64,000 nt of DNA, from the NCBI GenBank assembly GCA_001890945.1, contig MLAX01000003.1:434001-498000 (forward strand), read 5' to 3'. Below the pieces are notes generated by a model, which was not told the DNA's origin, made no database searches, and was given only the letters and a program-made list of their open reading frames with translations. Below, piece after piece: positions 26,351 through 34,666 of the stretch. A program made the translations under genes and the position numbers. The DNA comes from Alphaproteobacteria bacterium AO1-B. GTDB taxonomy: Bacteria; Pseudomonadota; Alphaproteobacteria; Rhizobiales; Stappiaceae. Each line of letters begins with the position of its first letter. Position 1 is the stretch's first letter.

Positions 26351-27865
26351 TTAGAAGAGACGCAGAACGTTCTGGTCTGCCTGAGATGCGAAGGACAACG
26401 AAGTCGAAGCCAGCTGCTGACGGGTCTGCAGGGCCAAGAGGTTTGCACCTTCCTCGTTGGTGTCGGCAAGTGTCAGCTTACCAGCACCTTCTTCCAGCGT
26501 GTTTATCAGGCTTCGTGTGAAGTCCTGACGGTTTTCAACGATGGAAAGGTTGGTACCGAATTCAGAAGCTTGGGAACGCAGGTTGGACAATGCGTTGTTC
26601 AGCTTGCTGATCGTCCGGTTGATGTCGTTGTCGGTTGCGAAACCAGAGTCGGACAGTGCAGAGATGCTGAAAGAACCGTTGGTCGTTGCAGCAAAGTTCT
26701 CACTACCGAAGTCGGTGTTGTTTGAACCATCACGGCTACTGTTGATGGTCAAATCCGTCTCTGAGGTAACGCTGATCCGTCCACCAGCGAAAGTTGAACT
26801 TACGCCGTTGAAGTCGTTGATAAACGTGTTCAGATCATCAACGGTTGAGGAACTTTCGACTTCGAAAGATCCAAGCTCATAGCCGTTGCCGTCGGTCAAT
26901 GTAATGACATCACCAAGTGCGAACGAACCACTGTCCGTAAGGGACGAACCAGACGTGAGCGCAGATGCATTTACCGAGGCCGCAGAACCAATCGTCAGAG
27001 CGGTTGTAGCGGTGGTATCAGTATCAGAGATCAAGAAGTCTTGGTTGCTGTAGATCGTCAGCTCGCCGTTGGTTTCGTCAAATTCCGCACGAACACCTTC
27101 AGTTGCGTTGAGAGAGTTGACCAGATCCTGAACGGTTGCGCCGTTGCTCACGGTCGTACCGATCAAAGTTGGAGTCGAGGACTCAACGTTTGTGAATTCC
27201 AGAGTTGTTGTTGTTGAAATCGCAGTGGATTCGTTCAACGTGGAGCTGGAGTTCAGGGATCCATCAGCACCTGTCAGGGTGATGGTGGTCTTGCCGCCGG
27301 ACAGGTTGAACGCAGTTGCGCCACCTTGACCTTCAGTCAGATCGGACAGGTTCAGACCAGTCGACAATGTGGTGTCGGTGTAATCAACAGCGGAAACATC
27401 CAGTTTGGACGTGGAGTCTTCGTTGAAGATGGTCCGAAGGTCATTGCCGGAACCCGCGAGCAGGTTCTTGCCCTTATAGCCGGCGTCTTTTGCAACATCT
27501 TCGATCTGTGTGAGCAGTTCATTGTACTGCGCAGCAAACTGTTTCCGCTCATACTGGCTACCGGTTTGCAGGGCCTGGTTAGCTTTAGCTTTTGCGGACT
27601 CAACAAGCTTCGTGATGGCGGTGATACCGTCGTCGGCTGCTTTAATGGTCTGAACCGATTGGCCCATGTCATCGAGCAGGGTGCCCAGATCGTTTGCACG
27701 GGACTGAAGACCGGAAGCGGTGAAGAAGTTGCTCGGATTGTCCAGAGCCGAGTTCACTTTTTTACCGGTGGCCAGTTTGTTCTGGACATCGGACATGAAC
27801 GATGCGGTCTGCTGGAGGGTGTTAAGGTTCGCACGAACTGCGCTGGACAGAGTAATGTCAGCCAT
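26351..27865 (-). CDS. fliC: Flagellin
   Basis: 504 residues. AGGAAACAAA gives a clear ribosome site. Conserved ends: ANLNTLQQTASFMSDVQNKL and LLALQTRQQLASTSLSFASQ, ending VLRLF. Two hook_IN-like modules occur in the middle (VQDLVNSLNATEGVRAEFDE; VDDLNTFINDFNGVSSTFAG). Residues around 230-300 are nearly the same as in the 22651-24171 paralogue, which suggests recent duplication or gene conversion. The promoter region has GGTTAACAA about 96 bp before the start, similar to the neighbouring flagellins. Confidence 0.96.
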   Translation of the reverse strand: MADITLSSAVRANLNTLQQTASFMSDVQNKLATGKKVNSALDNPSNFFTASGLQSRANDLGTLLDDMGQSVQTIKAADDGITAITKLVESAKAKANQALQTGSQYERKQFAAQYNELLTQIEDVAKDAGYKGKNLLAGSGNDLRTIFNEDSTSKLDVSAVDYTDTTLSTGLNLSDLTEGQGGATAFNLSGGKTTITLTGADGSLNSSSTLNESTAISTTTTLEFTNVESSTPTLIGTTVSNGATVQDLVNSLNATEGVRAEFDETNGELTIYSNQDFLISDTDTTATTALTIGSAASVNASALTSGSSLTDSGSFALGDVITLTDGNGYELGSFEVESSSTVDDLNTFINDFNGVSSTFAGGRISVTSETDLTINSSRDGSNNTDFGSENFAATTNGSFSISALSDSGFATDNDINRTISKLNNALSNLRSQASEFGTNLSIVENRQDFTRSLINTLEEGAGKLTLADTNEEGANLLALQTRQQLASTSLSFASQADQNVLRLF

Positions 27866-28000
27866 TTTGTTTCCTTTCTAGGAACACGAGATACACAGCC
27901 CCTTTCTGGGACTGGCACGCATGAAACGGCTGAAACTGAAAACGGAATCTAAATAAACATGGTTAACAAGCGTTATGGATAACGTAAAGTAAACACGTGT

Positions 28001-28027
28001 AGGCGGCGGGGTTACACCCCGTCGCCT
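28001..28027 (-). terminator. Hairpin after first flagellin gene
   Basis: AGGCGGCGGGG and CCCCGTCGCCT form an 11-bp stem around TTACA, with one G-U pair. The minus-strand tail (ACACGTGTTTACTT) is only weakly T-rich, so termination may be partial. Confidence 0.6.
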
Positions 28028-28106
28028 GAAATAGTCGTCATTTCAATGCTCTACTGTTGCTCTTGGCTTTTTGTTGAAAGCGCCAGGAACTTGAGAGCAG
28101 TCTGCC

Positions 28107-29234
28107 TTAGAACAACCGCAGCACGTTCTGTGATGCCTGGGACGCCATCGACAGGGAAGTGGACGCCAGCTGCTGCTGTGTTTGCAGAGCCAGAAGGTTC
28201 GCGCCTTCAACGTTGGTATCAGCCAGTGTCAATGCGCCCGCACCTTCCTGCAGTGTGTTAATCAGGTCGGTCGTAAAATCTTGCCTGTTTTCTACGATGG
28301 AAAGATTTGTACCAAATGTGGACGCTTGAGCACGCAGTGTGTCCTGAGCAGATTTCAATGCAGAAAGGGCTGTCTCGATTTTTGCATCCGTGTCAAAGTC
28401 ACTTATTGTTCCACCAGTCCCAATTTCTTCGGATCCGTTCTTCAGCTGAATGCCCTCACCGGCAAACGTGATGTTTCCGGTCGTGTTGTCATAAGTTGAC
28501 GTAACGCCGGTTAAGCCGTTGAGTGCTGTTGCTAGATCGGCCATTGACATGGTGTCAGTTATTGAAACTGTTCCAACAGAATCGCCTTTACTGTCCGTAA
28601 CGGTGAGGGTGTCGCCAGCTTTATATGTACCCTGATCTACGACGTGAGCTGTTGTTGACGTTCCGTCGGCGGCAAACTCAAGTTGAGCTGTTGCAGAAGT
28701 GGCTGTGCGGTCGATATCGCTCAGACCAAGGCCAGCAGATGAGTTGGTGTAATCAACTGCCGAAATTGACAGGGATGACGAGCCGTCTTCGTTGAAGGTC
28801 AGGGAAAGGTCATTGCCAGTTCCGGACAAAAGGTTTTTACCCTTATAGCCCGAGTCTTTGGCCAAATCTTCCATCTGGCTCAGCAGGTCATTGTATTCCT
28901 GAGCGTATTTGGAACGCTGTACTTTATCTGACGTCTGCAGCGCCTGGTTGGCTTTTGCCTTGGCGGCATCGACCAGGTCGGAAATCGCCGAAATCCCTTT
29001 GTCTGCTGCCTTTAGTGTCTGAACGCCTTGGCCCATGTCGTCGAGCAGGGTGCTGAGATCGCTTGCGCGGTTCTCCAAGCCCTTTGCCGTGAAGAATGAA
29101 TTCGGGTTGTCGAGCGCGGAGTTCACCTTCTTGCCGGTCGCCAGCTTGTTCTGAACATCCGACATCATTTTCGCGGTCGAAGTCAGAGTGTTGAGGTTGG
29201 CCCGTACGGCGTTGGTGAGGGTGATGTCGGACAT
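28107..29234 (-). CDS. fliC: Flagellin, short form
   Basis: 375 residues from the ATG at 29234, with AAGGAAAAGAA upstream. An in-frame start 20 codons earlier has no ribosome site and would add a non-flagellin leader. Ends are typical: TNAVRANLNTLTSTAKMMSD and LLALQTQQQLASTSLSMASQ. It lacks one of the two middle modules of its sisters, keeping a single one (MADLATALNGLTGVTSTYDN), so it is about 130 residues shorter. It is the upstream-most flagellin and is preceded by a 537-bp non-coding region. Confidence 0.95.
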   Translation of the reverse strand: MSDITLTNAVRANLNTLTSTAKMMSDVQNKLATGKKVNSALDNPNSFFTAKGLENRASDLSTLLDDMGQGVQTLKAADKGISAISDLVDAAKAKANQALQTSDKVQRSKYAQEYNDLLSQMEDLAKDSGYKGKNLLSGTGNDLSLTFNEDGSSSLSISAVDYTNSSAGLGLSDIDRTATSATAQLEFAADGTSTTAHVVDQGTYKAGDTLTVTDSKGDSVGTVSITDTMSMADLATALNGLTGVTSTYDNTTGNITFAGEGIQLKNGSEEIGTGGTISDFDTDAKIETALSALKSAQDTLRAQASTFGTNLSIVENRQDFTTDLINTLQEGAGALTLADTNVEGANLLALQTQQQLASTSLSMASQASQNVLRLF

Positions 29235-29771
29235 TTCTTTTCCTTCCTTGGAAAAACGCAAAACAAGATTCCCGTCCTGGGGATCGCCGACCAAGAAAGA
29301 CTATAGGCATTAATGACAATGTAAAAAATACGGTTAGCAGAAATTAAGGTTAACAAAGTCCTACAGTCACAATTTGGCTGAAACGAGCCGTTCCTGCAAG
29401 GACGACTGCTGTGTTTCTGGGAATGAGTGCTTTAACCGAGCCGCCTAACGGTCTCTTTCGAACGATTTTCTTGGACTGTTCCCGCCCGTGGCTGACCGAT
29501 GTTGGTTTTGATTTTGGCGACGGCTGATTGAGGGGAGACCTGGGGAGTGATCGATCACGTTTGGATGTATACTTGCAAAGCCGGTTGGACTGCCAGCAAC
29601 GGGAACTGCGGTCTCAGTGGGAATGACGAGCTTCTACCCGGGCGATAGGCTCGACACGATGCGGGAGCTCATCAGATGACAAAGCAGTTCAGATTGTGAT
29701 GTTTTGGAAACTGAAAATAGATATCCGTGCCCCATGAAGCATGGGTCAGGAACGAGCCGTTCAACCTTGGT
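29235..29771. other. 537-bp non-coding region upstream of flagellin array
   Basis: I see no convincing gene. It holds GGTTAACAA at 29348-29356 (a motif shared with other flagellin leaders, about 114 bp before the start), a perfect CCCATG-AAG-CATGGG repeat at 29731-29745, and ACGAGCCGTTC twice (near 29382 and 29752). The second copy is part of a long hairpin at the end of the FlaG-like gene. Confidence 0.7.
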
Positions 29772-29798
29772 TTACACAGTGCGTTGAACGGCTTCGTT
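29751..29798 (-). terminator. Long hairpin spanning the flaG-like stop codon
   Basis: AACGAGCCGTTCAAC (29751-29765) and GTTGAACGGCTTCGTT (29783-29798) pair over 15 bp with one bulged base, enclosing the stop codon at 29772. There is no T-run, so mRNA stability or Rho-linked roles are as likely as intrinsic termination. Confidence 0.45.
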
Positions 29799-30209
29799 TT
29801 CAGAGCTTGAGCGCTGCTGTTCTTCGACCTGGGTCCGGTAAGCGGCAACTGTCTCGCTGTAGGCACGTAGCCTCAGCAAGGTTTCGCTTGGAATCTGACG
29901 AATGACATCGCCTGTTTCCGTGTTGGTTGCGACGTAGATGAGGCTTTCGCTGTCTTCGTCGAACACGTTCTGGCGTGTCACGGGTGGCGTGTAACGCTCC
30001 AGTGCAGACTGATCAGCGCGGCCTTCACTGGCCCTGTTCTGTTCGTTTGTCGCAGCCCGTTGAGATCCAGATGAATCTGCGGAAGGACGGACAGTGTCCT
30101 CCGCCGGCAAATCCGTAGAACTTGCCGGTTGATCTTTTTCCGGGGCGCGTGTCACCGGCGTGATCGCCGTATATGTCGGCGATGGAGGCCGGACTAATGC
30201 GGTATCCAT
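29772..30209 (-). CDS. FlaG-like flagellar protein
   Basis: 145 residues. The first 80 are disordered (Pro/Ser/Asp/Glu-rich). Residues 78-120 carry the FlaG-type core: QNVFDEDSESLIYVATNTET and GDVIRQIPSETLLRLRAY, where the GEVIRQIP-like motif is diagnostic. FlaG proteins influence filament length in other bacteria. CGGAGGGCAAA is a strong ribosome site. It lies between the flagellins and the flgI group on the same strand, with 211 bp to flgN-like. Confidence 0.78.
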   Translation of the reverse strand: MDTALVRPPSPTYTAITPVTRAPEKDQPASSTDLPAEDTVRPSADSSGSQRAATNEQNRASEGRADQSALERYTPPVTRQNVFDEDSESLIYVATNTETGDVIRQIPSETLLRLRAYSETVAAYRTQVEEQQRSSSENEAVQRTV

Positions 30210-30420
30210 TTTGCCCTCCGGGTAACGTCATACTATGACCCGATAGTGGCAAAAATAACGTAAGGGAATGAATCTTCTGTTAACGGAATAGTTAGAATTT
30301 TAAGGAGTTGGATTTATCTTCTTGTGACCATTTTTGATTCGCTTTCAAGCCCGCGTCTCTCAGTTCGTTTTGATAGCTAAAACTGGATACTGAGGAAAAT
30401 ATCAAGGCTCAGCTGATGTC

Positions 30421-30915
30421 TCAAAGAGATTGGTTCACTGCAATGCCTTGAGCTGATTGCGGCCCATTGGGAGAGGCGCCGGTCCGGCCGTAAGTGGTCG
30501 GCGCTGTTGCGTTTTTGGCCCCAACAGCCTTTGCGACCGACGTCACAATGTTATTCGTCACTTCGCGGGCCGTTGCAAGAACCGCCAGATTGATGCGCAG
30601 CACGGGTTGGAATTCGCCATGCTGACGGCGCAGCGACTGTGTGGCGGCGGGCGCAAGGTTGCCAAGCGCAACAGCATGGTCTTTTGCGGACATCATGCCG
30701 CGCGTATATTCATGAATGAGACGCGCCTTGTCGGCTTGCAACTCACCGGCTTCCTTCAGCTTTCCCGCGCGGACAAGATCTGTCTCCATTTCGATCACGG
30801 ACAGGAGCGCTTCCATGGTCCCGGATAATGCGGAGCAGAAGTTTTCAGCCTCCTGCTTGCTGGCCGGCCGGTCGAGAGAAAAGGGAAGGGTGCTGGTATC
30901 TGGTTGTGCGGTCAT
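30421..30915 (-). CDS. FlgN-like flagellar chaperone
   Basis: 164 residues, mostly helical. A central region LSGTMEALLSVIEMETDLV through KARLIHEYTRGMMS fits FlgN-type export chaperones for FlgK/FlgL, and a less conserved C-terminus ends in polar residues. The ATG overlaps the stop of the rod-binding gene by four bases (ATGA), so it is coupled to flgI-flgJ. The FlgN call is by size, helical pattern and position, not by a strong motif. Confidence 0.7.
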   Translation of the reverse strand: MTAQPDTSTLPFSLDRPASKQEAENFCSALSGTMEALLSVIEMETDLVRAGKLKEAGELQADKARLIHEYTRGMMSAKDHAVALGNLAPAATQSLRRQHGEFQPVLRINLAVLATAREVTNNIVTSVAKAVGAKNATAPTTYGRTGASPNGPQSAQGIAVNQSL

Positions 30916-31223
30916 CGGGCGCCTTCCTGCAAAGCAAGCAGTTCACGTTCAACACTATCTGCGATTCCAACGCCGCCGGCAGCAGAAATCGTACGGGCAT
31001 ATTCATCGACAAGCATTCCTTGCCAGGCATCAGACCCCGTTCCGCCACCCCAAGCACCGCCATTTTCAAGGCCGGAAAACATGCTTTGCAGCATATTGTT
31101 CAAGAACACGGCTTCAAATTCTTCTGCAGCAGCCCGCGCGGCGGTCTTGTCGCTCGGGTTCACACCCTGGAGGACATCAAGCGGGTTGGAGCGCGGCATA
31201 GAAGGGGCAAGTGGCAAATCCAT
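30912..31223 (-). CDS. flgJ: Rod-binding protein, FlgJ N-terminal domain only
   Basis: 103 residues. It carries the rod-binding domain of FlgJ (AAEEFEAVFLNNMLQSMF, then MLVDEYARTISAAGGVGIAD) but no C-terminal peptidoglycan hydrolase domain. This is normal in alphaproteobacteria, where the gene is also called cheL and a separate hydrolase is used. It starts one base inside the flgI stop (TGATG), with GAGGTGCTC as ribosome site, and overlaps the FlgN-like gene by four bases. Confidence 0.9.
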   Translation of the reverse strand: MDLPLAPSMPRSNPLDVLQGVNPSDKTAARAAAEEFEAVFLNNMLQSMFSGLENGGAWGGGTGSDAWQGMLVDEYARTISAAGGVGIADSVERELLALQEGAR

Positions 31224-32368
31224 CAGAGCACCTCGATTTCGGCTTGGAGAGCACCGGCAGCTTTGATTGCCTGGAGGATGGAGATCATGTCACGCGGACC
31301 AATTCCGAGCGCATTCAGTCCATCAACGAGTTGTTTCAAAGTCACTGTGTTTGGAACGATTGCCAATTTCGCGTCTGGATCGGTGTTCACATTAAGATCC
31401 GTGCGTGGTGCGATCGCCGTCTGACCGTTTGCGAATGGCAGCGGCTGAACGACTTCCGGTGTCTCTGCAATCGTCACGGTCAGGTTGCCCTGAGCAACAG
31501 CCACCATCGAAACCTTGACGTCCTGGCCCATGACGATAATGCCGGAGTTTTCATCGATTATGACCCGTGCGGCAAGGTCCGGTTCAACAATCAACTGTTC
31601 AATGTCGGTCAACAGATCAACGATGTTGCCATCGTATTGGCGTGGTAGGTCAAGCTGGACTGTTGCCGGGTCGACAGGCTCTGCGGTCGGCATGCCGATC
31701 AATTCGTTGATGGACAGCGCCACCCGCCGTGCTGTGGTGAGATCCGGGTTGCGCAGGGCAAGGCGAACTTTTGTCAGCGATGCCAGTTTGAAATCCAGTT
31801 CGCGCTCGACAAGGCCGCCATTTGCGATCCGGCCGGCTGTCGGCACGCCGCGGACAATGGACGCAGCGTCGCCTTGTGCCGAAAAGCCGCCAATCGCGAC
31901 TGAGCCCTGCGCGATTGCATATACTTCGCCATCTGCACCAACCAAGGGCGTCACAAGCAGCGTGCCGCCTTGAAGAGAAGAGGCGTCGCCCAAAGCGCTA
32001 ACGCTCACGTCTATCCGCGTCCCTTGAGTGGAGAACGGTGGCAGGTTTGCCGTCACCATGACAGCCGCAACCGTGTTGGTGTTTAGCGGAATGTTTCGTG
32101 TGTTCACACCGAGCCGTTCCAGCATGGCTTGCAAACTTTGCTGCGTAAACGGTGTGTTGTTGAGGCTGTCGCCAGTGCCGTTCAAGCCGACAACCAGGCC
32201 GTACCCGATGAGTTGGTTCTCACGAATGCCTTCAAAATCCGCGATGTCCTTGATCCTTGAGGAAGCGACAGCTTGAACAGCGATCGCAAGCTGTAAGCCG
32301 ACAAGGGCAGCCGCAATGAGTGTGACGCGGGCCGCGCGGTTTTCGAAATATGTGATCAGACGACGCAT
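31223..32368 (-). CDS. flgI: Flagellar P-ring protein FlgI
   Basis: 381 residues with a signal peptide (LIAAALVGLQLAIAVQAVAS). Family hallmarks: SRIKDIADFEGIRENQLIGY, GLNGTGDSLNNTPFTQQSL, NTNTVAAVMVTANLPPF and the C-terminal LNALGIGPRDMISILQAIK. FlgI forms the periplasmic ring around the rod. It heads a minus-strand operon with flgJ and the FlgN-like gene and is divergent from fliX, the same layout as in Caulobacter. A sigma-54 element lies 68 bp upstream. Confidence 0.97.
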   Translation of the reverse strand: MRRLITYFENRAARVTLIAAALVGLQLAIAVQAVASSRIKDIADFEGIRENQLIGYGLVVGLNGTGDSLNNTPFTQQSLQAMLERLGVNTRNIPLNTNTVAAVMVTANLPPFSTQGTRIDVSVSALGDASSLQGGTLLVTPLVGADGEVYAIAQGSVAIGGFSAQGDAASIVRGVPTAGRIANGGLVERELDFKLASLTKVRLALRNPDLTTARRVALSINELIGMPTAEPVDPATVQLDLPRQYDGNIVDLLTDIEQLIVEPDLAARVIIDENSGIIVMGQDVKVSMVAVAQGNLTVTIAETPEVVQPLPFANGQTAIAPRTDLNVNTDPDAKLAIVPNTVTLKQLVDGLNALGIGPRDMISILQAIKAAGALQAEIEVL

Positions 32369-32681
32369 TCTTCACGCAGATCCATCTAAGAGGCCGTTTT
32401 ATCAGCCAAGGGTCACTATGGTTCGAGATGCATTATGCGAGAGCCGTGCCAAGTTTCAGGCTTGGTTGGATTGAGACGCTAAAGTGGCTGGATTCTGCGC
32501 CGTTTGCCGAAGAATGGCGAGTATATCCACGCAAATGTGGCGAATAGAGTTAATGATTAACAATAGATGCCCGGCAAATATTGCCTTGCTTGCCCGGACT
32601 CATTTACCCTTCAAGGCAGATTCTGTCAGGCCATGGAGCAACTTGGTGTTGACCAGCCGTTCAGAACATTAGGAAAGAGCA
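32369..32681. other. Divergent promoter region flgI / fliX
   Basis: This 313-bp gap holds the sigma-54 site of flgI (32436-32451) and TTAATGATTAA near 32548, close to the fliX side, in which two TTAA sequences are only three bases apart. No gene is seen. Confidence 0.7.
32436..32451 (-). promoter_or_regulatory. Sigma-54 promoter of flgI operon
   Basis: Minus strand TGGCACG-gctc-TCGCA matches the -24 element fully and the -12 element (TTGCW) at four of five positions. It lies 68 bp before the flgI start. Its sequence is nearly the same as the site before flgF. Confidence 0.72.
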
Positions 32682-33104
32682 ATGCGTATAACCGGGAGCA
32701 AACCGTTAACCGGAGTTCAGGGGCGCGGCGCAAAGAAGAGCAGCAGTTCAGGCAGCGATTTTGCGCCGGACCTTGGTGGAGCCGCTGAGCAACCGGCAAC
32801 GCAGGCCACAGCCGGTGGAGCTGGTATTCAGGGCATCGACGCGCTTCTGGCTCTGCAGGAAGTGGATGAACGGACCGAGCGGCGCAAGAAAGCAGCGCGT
32901 CACGGGCATACACTGTTGGACAGCCTGGAAATGATCCGGGCGGATCTTTTGGCAGGCCATGTTTCCGAAGATCGTTTGGAGCAGCTTTCGCTGACAGTTT
33001 CAAAGCGCCAATCCAGCGGCGACCAGGAGGTCGACAGGGTGCTGGAAGAGATCGAACTTAGAGTCAAAGTAGAGCTCGCAAAGCTCGGCCGATTCCCTGA
33101 TTGA
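32682..33104 (+). CDS. fliX: Flagellar assembly regulator FliX
   Basis: 140 residues. The N-terminus (MRITGSKPLTGVQGRGAKKS) is basic and disordered. The C-terminal domain holds GIDALLALQEVDERTERRKK and ARHGHTLLDSLEMIRADLLA, typical of FliX. FliX works with the sigma-54 activator FlbD to couple completion of the early basal body to expression of rod, ring and hook genes. AGGAAAGAGCA is the ribosome site. Its presence, divergent from flgI, supports a Caulobacter-type hierarchy. FlbD itself is not in the window. Confidence 0.93.
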   Translation: MRITGSKPLTGVQGRGAKKSSSSGSDFAPDLGGAAEQPATQATAGGAGIQGIDALLALQEVDERTERRKKAARHGHTLLDSLEMIRADLLAGHVSEDRLEQLSLTVSKRQSSGDQEVDRVLEEIELRVKVELAKLGRFPD

Positions 33105-33269
33105 GCGTGCCCAAGGGCGTTGAAACTGAGCCGAGATATTGGCTAAAATTTACGCAACAAATTGAATTAATTGCAGAATTTATGACGCTAATTTTACCAA
33201 ATGAACCGTTGTCCCCGGGACGAACCGCCTATATATTGCGCCCGTCATAACGGTAAACCGGAGTTGTAG

Positions 33270-33686
33270 ATGACGGTTGATATTGAGTCTGAATACCGAC
33301 CCTCGGAAGACGAGCCGTTCATGAATGATAGGCAGCGGGAATACTTCAAAAACAAGCTGCTTGCTTGGAAAGATGAGATCCTGAAAGAAAGCGCTGAAAC
33401 ACTCGCGACCCTTCAGGAGGAAAGCCAGAACCACCCTGACTTGGCAGACCGCGCATCTTCGGAGACGGATCGTTCTATTGAGCTGCGCGCACGTGATCGC
33501 CAACGCAAGTTGATTTCAAAAATCGATGCCGCCCTGGAGCGGATTGCGGATGGCAGTTATGGATACTGTGAAGAGACGGGGGAGCCGATTGCTCTGCGCA
33601 GGCTCGAGGCACGGCCAATAGCGACGTTGTCGATTGAGGCTCAGGAAGCGCACGAACGCCGGGAGAAGGTGTATCGCGACGACTGA
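33270..33686 (+). CDS. dksA: DksA-type RNA polymerase regulator, zinc site degraded
   Basis: 138 residues. The coiled-coil N-terminal part has the acidic tip DLADRASSETD (D-x-x-D-x-A as in E. coli DksA, needed for action in the secondary channel). The C-terminal region is GYCEETGEPIALRRLEARP then ATLSIEAQEAH, so only one of the four zinc cysteines remains and the others are Thr, Ser and Ala. DksA works with ppGpp to change promoter choice on starvation. GGAGTTGTAG is the ribosome site. It lies between fliX and flgH but is probably its own unit, with a terminator. Confidence 0.93.
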   Translation: MTVDIESEYRPSEDEPFMNDRQREYFKNKLLAWKDEILKESAETLATLQEESQNHPDLADRASSETDRSIELRARDRQRKLISKIDAALERIADGSYGYCEETGEPIALRRLEARPIATLSIEAQEAHERREKVYRDD

Positions 33687-33733
33687 TTTCCAGTAACGGC
33701 CGGTTTGCTGAATTCGCAAGCCAATTTGACTTG

Positions 33734-33764
33734 AAGACCTTCCCGGAGACGGGGAGGTTTTTTT
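33734..33764 (+). terminator. Intrinsic terminator of dksA
   Basis: ACCTTCCCG-GAGA-CGGGGAGGT forms a 9-bp stem followed by T7, 50 bp after the dksA stop. Confidence 0.88.
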
Positions 33765-33799
33765 ATGTCTGATTGAATGTCGGTAATCGCTGAGATCAA

Positions 33800-33842
33800 A
33801 AGAAATCGGGCACGGCACTCGGGGAGCGAGATGCCGTGCCCG
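33800..33842 (-). terminator. Terminator of flgF-flgG-flgA-flgH operon
   Basis: CGGGCACGGCA (33807-33817) and TGCCGTGCCCG (33832-33842) pair perfectly over 11 bp. On the minus strand the stem is followed by ATTTCTTTT. It is 75 bp after the flgH stop. Confidence 0.85.
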
Positions 33843-33916
33843 GTTCAGCTGCAGCGGGCCTTTCACGTCTGACTTGCCTGCCGCAGCCGGGGGAGCTGGT
33901 GTGTGATTTTGCCGGT

Positions 33917-34666
33917 TTAGAACGGCAGGAGGATATCCAGAACCTGATTGCCGTAGCGTGGCTGTTGAACATCGGTGATCTGGCCACGTCCGCCGTAACC
34001 GATGCGGGCTTCCGCAATCTGCTGGCTGGCAATCGTGTTGTTGGAGGTGATGTCTTCCGGACGGACAATACCGGCTACAATCAACTCCCTGACTTCGAAG
34101 TTCACCCGGATTTCCTGACGCCCCTCAATAACCAGATTGCCGTTCGGCAGAACCTGGGTCACGACAGCAGCAACAGTTGTGCGCAGTTCTTCCTCACGGT
34201 CCACTTCGCCGGCTCCGGCGAAAGTCGAGCTGCTGTTTACGTTTCCAAGGTCACTGGCGGAACTTCCAGCCGGCAGGAATATGGTGTCGATGGCATTTCC
34301 AAGCGCACCGCCAACGCCCGCGCCGTTGGTTTCGGTGCGGCTTCTGGCTGTATCGTTTTCGATCTCCGCTTTTTCATCGATGGAGACCACGACGGTCAAG
34401 ATGTCACCGACTTGGCTTGCGCGCTGATCCTTGAAGAAGGCTCGGCTGCCTGATTGCCAAAGGGAGTTCGGATTGTAGTGCGCCTGAACCGGGTCCGGCA
34501 TCGGCATTTGAACTGGCCTGTATCCGGGAGTTGTTGTCGGGTCCTGAATGGCGTTCAGGGCGGGCTGCTGGCCGACATTCGCCAGCCGGTCTGCGGAGCC
34601 GCATCCTGCAGCAAGTGCTGCGAGGGCGATGCTGCCCAACAGGGATATGTTGCGAGAGATAGACAT
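33917..34666 (-). CDS. flgH: Flagellar L-ring lipoprotein FlgH
   Basis: 249 residues. A lipoprotein signal peptide ends in LAALAAGC (Cys 22). Family motifs: NSLWQSGSRAFFKDQRASQVG, DILTVVVSIDEKAEIEN, then VLPNGNLVIEGRQEIRVNFE and the C-terminal GQITDVQQPRYGNQVLDILL. FlgH forms the outer-membrane ring. Its ATG shares one base with the flgA stop (TAATG), so it is the last gene of the flgF-flgG-flgA-flgH operon. Confidence 0.97.
   Translation of the reverse strand: MSISRNISLLGSIALAALAAGCGSADRLANVGQQPALNAIQDPTTTPGYRPVQMPMPDPVQAHYNPNSLWQSGSRAFFKDQRASQVGDILTVVVSIDEKAEIENDTARSRTETNGAGVGGALGNAIDTIFLPAGSSASDLGNVNSSSTFAGAGEVDREEELRTTVAAVVTQVLPNGNLVIEGRQEIRVNFEVRELIVAGIVRPEDITSNNTIASQQIAEARIGYGGRGQITDVQQPRYGNQVLDILLPF

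Noticed and set aside
27326-27952. 208-codon plus-strand frame over a flagellin start
   Set aside because: Antisense to the conserved flagellin N-terminus; high GC third positions on the minus frame produce the open shadow.
20874-29234. Repeated DNA blocks that could be taken for a CRISPR or mobile repeat
   Set aside because: The repeats are paralogous flagellin coding ends of normal gene length, with no short regular spacers, transposase or terminal repeats.
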